From: Manihot esculenta
Taxonomy: Eukaryota > Streptophyta > Magnoliopsida > Malpighiales > Euphorbiaceae
Reading direction: 5' to 3'
DNA: 64,000 nucleotides
Assembly: GCF_001659605.2 (NCBI RefSeq)
Contig: NC_035172.2
Location: forward strand, 20,585,051-20,649,050
In this document: one piece after another, positions 54,887 through 64,000 of the stretch
How the letters are laid out: every line of letters begins with the position of its first letter
Position numbering within the stretch: position 1 is the first letter of the stretch
The notes under the pieces: generated by a model
Told to the model about the DNA's origin: nothing
Database searches by the model: none
What the model saw: the letters and a program-made list of their open reading frames with translations, nothing else
Position numbers and translations under genes: made by a program

Positions 54887-57800
54887 TTAGAAGAGATGAG
54901 GATATTGCCGGAGCATGGACTCCCATGTCTCCCAGGTACACTCCTCTATGTTGTGGTGATTCCAAAGGACTTTCACCATCGGGATTTTCTTGTTTCTCAA
55001 CTTTCTAATCTGGGTGTCTAGAATTCGTACTGGCTGCTCAACATAGGTGAGATCTTCTTGGATCTCCACATCAGGCTCACTAAGAACCTTGCTCGGATCT
55101 GACACGAACTTTCTTAACATAGAAACATGGAAAACCGGATGGATTCTCTCCATTGAAGCAGGCAAGTCCAGCTTGTACGATACATTCCCAATCTTTTGCA
55201 AGATTTCAAAGGGTCCGATGTATCGTGGAGCCAGCTTACCTTTCTTCCCGAACTGAATCACTCCTTTCATTGGAGACACTTTGAGCAATACCAAATCCCC
55301 CTCCTGAAACTCTACTTGTCTTCTGCAGACATCTGCATAACTCTTCTGTCTGCTTGCAGCAGTCTTGATCCTCTCTCTGATTATGGGCACCACCCTGCTG
55401 GTGATCTCTACTAGTTCAGGCCCTGCCAAGGCCTTTTCTCCAACTTCTTCCCAGCAGACAGGCGATCTGCACTTCCTTCCATATAAAGCTTCATATGGAG
55501 CCATCCCTATGCTAGCATGATGACTGTTATTGTAGGCAAACTCCACCAAGGGTAGATGTTGCCTCCAAGAACCGCCAAAATCTAGCACACACATTCTGAG
55601 CATATCCTTTATTGTCTGGATGGTCCTTTCTGACTGTCCGTCCGTCTGTGGATGGAAAGCAGTACTAAAATCCAACCTGGTACCCATAGCGCTCTGCAGA
55701 CTCCGCCAAAACCTGGAGGTGAACTGGGGCCCTCGGTCAGACACTATAGAAACAGGGACCCCATGCAGCCTGACAACCTCATCAACATACACCTGTGCCA
55801 ACTTATCCACAGAATAGCCACTCCTGACAAGGATGAAGTGAGCAGATTTGATGAGTCTGTCCACAATCACCCATATGGAGTCCAATCTGTTGGACGCTGC
55901 CGGTAACCCCACCACGAAGTCCATAGCTATATTCTCCCATTTCCACTCTGGAATAGGTAGTGGGTTAAGCATTCCAGCCGGCTTCTGATGTTCTAGCTTC
56001 ACCCTCTGACATACTTCACAGGCTGACACGAACTGTGCCACTTCTCTCTTCATAGCTGGCCACCAATAAACCTTCTTCAGATCTTGATACATCTTGGTGG
56101 CCCCAGGGTGAACGCTGTATCTGGCATTATGAGTCTCCCTCATAATGTCTCCTCTTAGTCCTATGTCATCTGGTACACAAAGTCTGCTCCCATAGCGGAG
56201 GATCCCCTTGCTGTCGAATCTGAACTCACTATCTTTGCCTGACTGAACAGTCCTGGCAATCTTCACTAACTCTAGGTCCTCATGCTGTTTCTGAGCCACC
56301 TGCTCCAGAAACACGGGTGCCACTCTCATCTGAGCAATCAAAGCACCTATACCAGACAACTCCAACTGTAGACCTTCATTCATGAGCTCGAAGAACTCCC
56401 TCACTACTGGCCTCCCCTCTGCTGCAATATGGGACAAACTGCCAAGTGATTTCCGGCTTAAGGCGTCTGCCACAACATTCGCCTTACCCGGATGGTACTG
56501 GATCTTACAATCGTAGTCACTGAGCAGTTCTACCCATCTTCTCTGCCTCAAATTCAAATCTCTCTGACTCAGGATGTACTGTAGGCTCTTATGATCTGTG
56601 AAGATCTCACATTTAACCCCATAAAGGTAGTGCCTCCACATCTTGAGTACAAAGATTACTGCTGCCATTTCTAGGTCATGCGTAGGGTAATTCAACTCAT
56701 GCTTCTTCAGTTGCCTAGAAGCATAAGCAATCACCCTTTCATTCTGTATTAGCACACAACCCAGTCCCACACGGGACGCATCACAATAGACTGAGAAGTC
56801 TTCATTACTAGATGGCAGAGCTAACACTGGTGCTGAAGTCAACCTCTTCTTGAGCTCCTCAAAGCTTTCTTCGCACTGGTCGGTCCACACAAACCTCTGG
56901 TTCTTCTTAGTTAGTCTGGTCATGGGAGCTGCAATTTTTGAGAAGTCTTGAACGAACCTCCTGTAGTAACCTGCTAAACCCAAGAAGCTCTTGATCTCTG
57001 TCACTGTGGTGGGTCTAGGCCAGTTAGCTACAGCTTCCACTTTCTTGGGGTCTACCTCAATTCCATTTTCTGACACTACATGCCCCAAGAATGAAATGCT
57101 CCTCAGCCAGAACTCACATTTGGAGAACTTGGCATACAAGCCATGTTCCCTCAAGGTCTGCAAAACCAACCTCAGATGATGGGCATGCTCCTCTGCATTC
57201 TTGGAATACACTAAGATATCATCTATGAAGACAATAACAAAGTGATCCAGGTACTGGCTAAACACTCTGTTCATGAGATCCATGAATGCTGCAGGGGCAT
57301 TGGTTAACCCGAACGGCATCACAAGGAACTCATGATGCCCATATCTGGTCCTGAAGGCTGTCTTCGGCACATCCTCTTCCCTTATCCTCAACTGGTGGTA
57401 CCCCGATCTCAGATCTATCTTGGAGAAACAACCTGCTCCTGCTAGCTGGTCGAATAGATCGTCGATCCTTGGCAACGGGTACTTATTCTTGGTAGTGACC
57501 TTGTTCAACTGCCTGTAGTAGATACAAAGTCTGAGGGATCCATCCTTCTTTTCAACAAATAGTACTGGAGCACCCCAAGGTGAGGTACTCGGTCGGATGA
57601 AGCCTCTATCTACCAACTCTTGTAACTGTTCCTTAAGCTCTTTCAATTCCGCGGGTGCCATCCTGTAGGGAGGGATAGAGATCGGTCTAGTTCCAGGCAT
57701 CAACTCAATTTCGAACTCTATCTCCCTAGCAGGTGGTAAACCTGGCAGCTCGTCTGGGAAGACATCTAAGAATTCTCTGACTACTGGCACTGAGGCGGGC

Positions 57801-59832
57801 TCCTTGACCTGACTATCGATCTCTCTCACATGTGCTAGAAAACCCTGACAACCCCTCCTGAGCAGCCTACGAGCCTGTAGGGCTGATATCAAACCTCTAG
57901 GTGTACTCCCCCTGTCTCCTCTGAAGACAACCTCTGACCCATCCTGACATCTGAACTTGACTACCTTGTCCCTGCAGTCCAAGGTAGCACCATGGGTAGA
58001 TAACCAGTCCATCCCTAGAATGACATCAAAATCTGTCAAATCTAGAACCACAAGGTCGGCTGGCAGGCATCTATCCTCTATAAACACTGGACTAAACCGG
58101 CAGACTGACTCTGCCACTGACGGGTCACACTTGGGTCTACTGACCCATAGGGGACACTCTAACCCAGAGACCATCAAACCCAACCTCTCAACTGCTCTCG
58201 GAGCCACAAAAGAATGAGATGCACCAAGGTCCATTAATGCATACACATCAGAACAGCCAATGATGAGATTACCTGCCACCACGGTATTAGATGTGTTCGC
58301 CTCCTGCTGTGTCATGGTGAAGATCCGTGCTGGAGCTGATGGACCTTCACCCCGGGAACCTGAAGAAGAGGCTGCTCCTCTCCCTCTGCCTCTGCCACTT
58401 GCCTGAGTCATGGCTGGAGCTACTGGTTAGGCTGCACTACCAGAACCCGTCTGCTGAGACTGTGCCCCTGAAACTGCTCTAGGACACTCCCGAACCATGT
58501 GTCCCTCTTGTCCACATCTGAAGCATGTGTTTGTCCCAGCCCGGCAGATTCCTTTGTGTGGTCTTCCACACTTCATACAGACATGACCGCCCGAACCAGA
58601 ACTTGAGCCACTTCCCATTCCCAGACTAGATTTTATCTTGTTCCAGAACTTGCTCTTTTTGGACTTGGATCTGTCCCACTTTGCACTGCTTGGTGTCTTA
58701 GAAGCTGAAGACTGATCCACTGACTGTTTAACCTTCCCCTCGATGATTGCACTAGCCTCCATTTTCGGACCATATCCACTATGGCATGGAAGCTCTCCCT
58801 TTCTGCTGACTGGATTAAGGAGGAATACCTGGAATCAAGCTTCATGATATACCTCCTTGCCTTCTTCTGATCTGTGTCTAAGGTTTGCCCTACAAACGGC
58901 AGCAGCTCTAAAAACTTGTCTGTGAGCTCCTCCACACTCATCCCATCGGTTTGCCTCAACTTTTCAAACTCAATCATTTTCAATTCCCTGGAGCTATCAG
59001 GGAAAGCCCATCCAGCAAACTCGTTTGCAAACTCCTCCCAGGTCATGTTGTCCACCCTCGGGTTCACATAATTTTTAAACCACTCACGGGCCTTCTTGCA
59101 TTTGAGTGTGAACCCAGCCATCTGAATGGCTCTGCTATCTTCCGCTCCTATCTCATCTGTAATCATTTTGACCCTTCCAAGGTACTCAAACGGGTCATCC
59201 CCTTTGTCATACTGAGGAGCACCAAGCTTCATGTAGTCGGTCATCTTCACCTTGCTCCCTCCAGATGAGCTAGGTTTAGGTATGTGGGTTTCTAGAACTG
59301 TGGGTTCTGCTGGGGGTGGAGGAGGTACAACATTTCCCGAGGTAGGGTTTGCTGGATTTGGATGGTAGGAAGGGGGTGGATACATAGGGTACTGTGAGTA
59401 TGGTGGGTAGTAAGGTGGGTATGGCATCTGAGAGTGATAAGGGTTATAGCTGGGGTAATCCGATATACCTCCCATCGAATACCCGGGGTTTTGAGAAAAG
59501 GGTGGGTAGTAAGGTGGCTGAACAAATCCCGAGGCCTGAGTGCCTCCTTGGGACTCTCCCATTCCCTCTTCCGACATACTTACTCCAAGACTGCCATCCC
59601 TCCTCTGGTCCACATGCATCTGATCCTCCATATCCTCTGACATCCCACCTTGAACTGTTCCCCTCACTGATCTACTTCTGCTCATATCCAAAGACCTTCT
59701 AGGGTCTCTTACTGCTCTTTCCCTGCTAGACCTGCTAGACATTGCCCTTGGCAATGCAGGGGGACGGGCACTCATGCCCTCATTCTCAGGTGGTACTCCA
59801 GTCAATCGTGCAGATCGACGAGTTCCCCTCAT
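54887..59832 (-). pseudogene. Inactivated gag-pol-chromodomain polyprotein of element C
   Basis: On the minus strand it starts at an ATG at 59832 (MRGTRRSARL) and runs gag, zinc knuckle ([14 protein letters not shown]), protease (D-L-G-A where the array has D-P-G-A), reverse transcriptase (FIDDILVYS), RNase H, integrase and chromodomain to 54887. Breaks: a one-base deletion near 58765 shifts the frame at the end of gag, and a TAA at 58427-58429 lies between zinc knuckle and protease. From 58411 to 54887 the frame is open for 1174 codons. Some conserved residues have changed, for example Tyr for Asp in the LCIDYRQ motif. It is close to the array family but a separate subfamily. It cannot make the full polyprotein. 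Confidence 0.93.
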
Positions 59833-60089
59833 CCTGTTTTCTGAAAAACAGTACACATCACATAACATTAGCATCATATGGTTCATGTGAGAACACATGA
59901 ACCCGCATCACATAAATAGCATACATAACATATCATTAATGCTCATGCATATAATCATGGCATTTCACATCATCATCAAAAGACAAGACTACTCACCTAT
60001 CCTATTGGACATGATCTTTCCTATTGTGCTTGACCTTCTATAACATCTATGAGCCCGACACACTATAGGTCCGACCATGTGAACCTAGG

Positions 60090-60101
60090 GCTCTGATACC
60101 A
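60090..60101 (-). other. Primer-binding site, initiator tRNA-Met (element C)
   Basis: The plus strand reads GCTCTGATACCA, the reverse complement of TGGTATCAGAGC, three bases from the 5' LTR. Confidence 0.93.
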
Positions 60102-60104
60102 ATC

Positions 60105-62302
60105 TATAACAGCCCGGAAATCGGACCGCTACCGGCGCTAGGATCCAGATCGGCTTAAGGCCGCCGGGACCCATAGCAAGCCTAATATACATCCTGTGAA
60201 CCTGTTTAATCCCATACACGATCAACAATATCAATAAAAATTAAAACTTTTCTTTTCATTCATGAACCAAACTCAACCTATGCATGCATTAACATAGACA
60301 TTAACATTAACCCCACCATGGAGTCCTCATCAATGCTCCAATAGGGTGCCATAATCATGCATTAAGTTTGGTAAAACATAAACATCGATAAAAGATCATG
60401 CATTCATAAAGGGATTACACAGCTAGGGTCAAGCACACTTCTAAACCTCAGTACCGTCATTACATTACATAACTCAACATTACATTACAACATCCATCAT
60501 GTCCACTACTAGCTATTACATAACCAAAACTTTACTCTATCCGACCTCCTGCTCTATCCTGTACCTGCAAACCTGGGGGTTAAGGGAACGCGGTGAGCTA
60601 AAAAGCCCAATGAGTAGAACAATATAACATTTAAATTATTAATGCTTTCATGGAATGCATCATAGCACAGACATTTCACATCAAGGACGGACTTGTCACC
60701 AATAACTCTCATTTCCATAAACAATAATGCAATTGCCCGAACGCGTGGCATGGGCAGCCCGGGACTTCATGACATGGTGCCAGGACGCGTGGCATGGGCA
60801 GCCCTGGACTTCATATGTTACATACTGAGAGCTAGTGGGTCATCCAACATCCATCCACATCAACAATAAAAATGCAATGCATCATATTCGTGATTACTAA
60901 TGCAATACAACCTACGTAAACATAGCATTTATGATGCATGGATCATGCTAAACATTTTATTAAATTTTAAAGCATAGTTCTGTTCCACTCACCTCTGGCT
61001 GATGCTCTAAGGACTCTGAAGTAGCTAGCACTACTGACCTCCTTGGTTCCTCGGGTCCGAACCTACACAGGTGGACTCAGATGAGGGATCAAACACACAT
61101 AAACATAACTCTAAAACATCCCCCAAAAACCCCCTAAAACACCCTAAAACAATCAAGGAATTCATGCAAAGGAGGGCTAAACAGGGCACTTTCGGCGGCA
61201 GGTTCGGCGGCCGAAAGTCCCTCCAGAGCCGAAAGTCAGGCAGGTTCGGCGGCACCTTCGACGGCCGAAACTCCCAGACAGAGACGAAACTAATGCATGT
61301 TCGGCGGCACTTTCGGCGGCCAAAACTGCCCTCCAGAGACGAAAGTCCTCTTTCGGGGGCAGGCTTCGGCAGCCGAAGGCTGTCTCCACAAGCAGGTGCG
61401 GCGGCCGAAAGTCCATTCGGCGGCCGAACCTGAGTTTCTCCAAAGTAGCAGAAACTCAACTCCAACATGCACAAACGCCTCCCAAACCTTTCAAACATGC
61501 ATAAACCTGATCTACAACATGCATACTCAAGCATACAAGCTCCTAGGGGCTTCAAACTATCTTAAACCCCAACTACAACACATCAAGCAACCACAAACAT
61601 CATACATTGCTCAAAAACTTAACATAACCCATAAAACCAACCAAAACCTAAACATGTATTTCTACCCCATAGATCAACTTAAAACTTGTTTAAAACATAC
61701 AATGAGCTCAAGATCGGCCCTTACCTCTTAAAGATCGAGAGGAAAAATGATCCTAGCTCGGAGATGGGAGAGATCGAGTTCCTTGAACCTCCAAGCTCCA
61801 AAACTTGCTATATGTTCAAAAATCTTCAAAACAAAGTGAAAACTAGTGAAAATCGTGAAAGATCTGAAGGAAGGAACTCAAAAACGGCGAGGGATGGCGG
61901 AGAGCTCACCTTGGCCGACAATGGGGAGAAAAGCTCGCCCATTTCGGCTAAGGGACCCCTTTATAGGTGGCTGGCCAGGCCACATTCGGGAGCCGAACGT
62001 GCCTCCGCATGCATGCCATGTTCGGCGGCCGAACCTGGACTTCCCTCACTTATGCCTTCGGGGGCCTAAAGCACACCCGAAGTGCAAGCATGTTCGGCGC
62101 CCGAACTTGAGGTTCGGCGGCCGAACCTGGGTCTTCCTCCAAGGCTATTTTCATTCAAAACTTAATTTCTTTCTTGCTTAAAACCATAAAATACCTTAAA
62201 ACATTTTATGAAAACATGGTTTTACCCTTCTAGAGGTTTTCGACATCCGAGATTCCACCGGACGGTAGGAATTCCGATATCGGAGTCTAGCCGGGTATTA
62301 CA
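60105..62302 (-). repeat. 5' LTR of element C
   Basis: It pairs with 52647-54789. The inner terminus reads TATAACAGCCC, so the terminal TG is mutated. TATAAAG is at 61959-61965 on the minus strand. Confidence 0.92.
60993..61062 (-). other. Exon-like block with splice-site sequences (LTR C, 5')
   Basis: 70 nt on the minus strand between TGTGTAG and GTGAGTGG. Confidence 0.4.
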
Positions 62303-62605
62303 AAACCTCATTGCATTACATTTCTATACTATACTTTTACATGACTGTACTCAATATAACATATCAACGTTTTTTCATGTCCACACTAGCTATTACATGA
62401 CCATGACTTCATTACTCTTGCTGACCTTCTGGTCTACCCTGTACCTGCAAACCTGGGGGTTAAGGGAGAGGGGTGAGCTACTAGAGCCCAGTGAGCAGAA
62501 TAATGGAACATTATAATTAAAACACATGGTAATATGGAATGCATCACATCACAGCTAATCACATCAAGGATGAATTTGTCACCAATACTCCTCCACACAT
62601 TCCAA

Positions 62606-62766
62606 TAGTGCCAGGGGCGTAGAATGGGCCTCGACCTGGTCTTCCTCTTATCATAACATACATAACATAACATTCCAATAATGCCAGGGGCGTAGAATGG
62701 GCCTCGACCTAGTTTTTCTCTTACTATAGTGCCAGGGGCGTAGAATGGGCCTTGACCTGGACTTCC
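62606..62766 (-). repeat. Three-unit minisatellite in LTR B
   Basis: The unit GTGCCAGGGGCGTAGAATGG occurs at about 62608, 62681 and 62729, unlike the repeats of the array and of C but in the same part of the LTR. Confidence 0.8.
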
Positions 62767-62971
62767 ATACCATACCATATCACATCATGTCATACCATAC
62801 GAGGACTAGAGGATCATTCAACATTCATCCACATCATCAACATAATATGCAATGCAACATATTCGTGAATTCTAATGCAAACATCCTATTATATCTCAAG
62901 GCATTCATGATGCGTGAATCATGCTAAAACTGATTTATTTATTTTAAAGCATAAGGAGTTATTCCACTCAC

Positions 62972-63043
62972 CTCTGGCTGAAACTCTACTGACTCTGAAG
63001 CGACTGACTCACTGCTGGGGTCCCCGGTTCCTCGGGTCCGAAC
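62972..63043 (-). other. Exon-like block with splice-site sequences (LTR B)
   Basis: 72 nt on the minus strand between TGTGTAG and GTGAGTGG. Confidence 0.4.
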
Positions 63044-64000
63044 CTACACAGGTGGACTCAAATGAGGGACCAAACATTCATGAACATGACTCTAAAATAC
63101 TCCCCAAAAACCCCCTAAAACACCTTAAAACAATCATAGGAAACATGCAAAGGAGGGCTGCACAGGGCACTTTCGGCAGCAGGTTCGGCGGCCGAAAGTC
63201 CCTCCAGAGCCAAAAGTCAGGTAGGTTCGGCGGCACCTTCGGCGGCCGAAAGTGCCCTCCAGAGACGAAAGTCCATCTTCGGGGGCAGGCTTCGGCAGCC
63301 GAAAGGCTTGCCCCACAGACAGGTTCGGCGGCCGAAAGTCTCTTCGGCTGCCGAACCTGGTTTCTCCCAAAGGGCAGAAACTCGGCTCAACAAGCTCCCA
63401 AAGCCTCCCAAACTTCTAATCATGCATCCAACTCAACCAAAACATGCATACACACATACATCAACACCTAGGGGTCTCAAACTATCCTAAACCCCAACTA
63501 CAACACATCAAACATGCATATCCAACACACATTGATCATATAATCACATAAAACCTAACAAAGCTCAACTAACTTAAACATGCCTTTCTACCCCATGAAT
63601 CAACTTAAAACGTGTTTAAAACATACCATAAGCTCAAGATCAGCTCTTACCTCTTCAAGATCGAGAGAGAGACGACCTAAACTTGGAGAACCAAGGAAAA
63701 GAGCTCCTGAGTCTTCCAAGCCTCAAACTTGCTCTTTGCTCAAAAATCTTCAAAACAAAGTAAAAACTCATGAAAATCATGAAAGATTTGTAGGAAGAGA
63801 CTCAAAATCGACGAGGGACGGCGGAGAACTCACCTTGGCCGAAAATGGGGAGAAAAGCTCGCCCATTCGGACAAGGGGACCCTTTTATAGGTGGCTGGCC
63901 AGGCCACTTTCGGGGGCCTAACGTGCCTCCGCATGCATACCATGTTCGGCGGCCGAACATGAGGTTCGGCGGCCGAACATGAGGTTCGGCGGCCGAACCT

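Larger units (their letters stand above)
52647..62302 (-). mobile_element. Element C: complete but inactivated minus-strand chromovirus, TSD AAACC
   Basis: LTRs at 52647-54789 and 60105-62302 enclose a primer-binding site, gag-pol and polypurine tract, all on the minus strand. AAACC occurs at 52642-52646 and 62303-62307. It is inserted into LTR B. The LTRs differ in length (2143 and 2198 bp) and in many bases, so the insertion is older than the plus-strand array. Confidence 0.93.
62308..64000 (-). repeat. LTR B, continued to the window edge
   Basis: Sequence after the AAACC duplication continues the LTR interrupted at 52646. On the minus strand it shows the acceptor-like tract near 62450, a minisatellite at 62606-62766, an exon-like block at 62972-63043, GCC palindromes, a TATA-like TATAAAAGG near 63882-63892, and upstream palindromes to the last base. 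The rest of the LTR lies beyond the window. Confidence 0.85.

Overview
This is a window of plant nuclear DNA, almost certainly from a eudicot. It is gene-poor and built mostly of LTR retrotransposons. The evidence is AT-rich spacers, plant-type Ty3/gypsy and Ty1/copia elements, tRNA-Asp and initiator-Met primer-binding sites, and one intronless PPR gene closest in my memory to Arabidopsis At3g50420. The gypsy family resembles elements I associate with Euphorbiaceae such as cassava, but that is a weak guess. I see no bacterial-style operons, CRISPR arrays, rRNA or tRNA genes.

Layout. 1-4526: three nested Tat/Athila-type gypsy remnants: a plus-strand 3' end and LTR, a minus-strand LTR fragment, and a minus-strand LTR + tRNA-Asp PBS + broken gag. 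4527-6275: 3' end and LTR of a Sirevirus-like copia element. 6720-7080: a copia RNase H scrap. 9148-11280: the only convincing host gene, a 710-residue PLS-type PPR protein with an E/E+ tail. 13600-18075: a decayed non-autonomous gypsy-type element (TSD GGTGA) with a broken gag start and a broken antisense gene of the 'putative gypsy type transposon' family.

18848-36382: the centrepiece, a Tekay/Del-like chromovirus in the order LTR-internal-LTR-internal-LTR, flanked by one target duplication (ATAGT). The first internal copy has an intact 1663-codon gag-pol-chromodomain frame. The second is nearly identical but has one extra T in a T-run. 37213-41434: a decayed minus-strand copia element. 45160-46132: a Mutator-like MITE with 9-bp TSDs. 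46200-49640: a decayed plus-strand copia element. 49702-64000: a second chromovirus cluster. It holds a minus-strand LTR (B) that has received two insertions of the same broad family: A (a single LTR plus a 28-bp tail, TSD GTAAC) and C (a complete but inactivated minus-strand element, TSD AAACC).

The most interesting unexplained structure is inside the chromovirus LTRs. Every copy carries (i) an array of a 13-bp palindrome containing a GCC-box core on both sides of the TATA box, (ii) a conserved set of splice-site-like sequences bounding a 70-72 nt exon-like block, and (iii) variable minisatellites in the presumed intron. In addition, a 9-bp-stem, GGGA-loop hairpin precedes the polypurine tract of each internal region. 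Together these suggest an LTR leader that could be spliced and regulated by ERF-type factors. This is an inference from sequence and needs RNA evidence.
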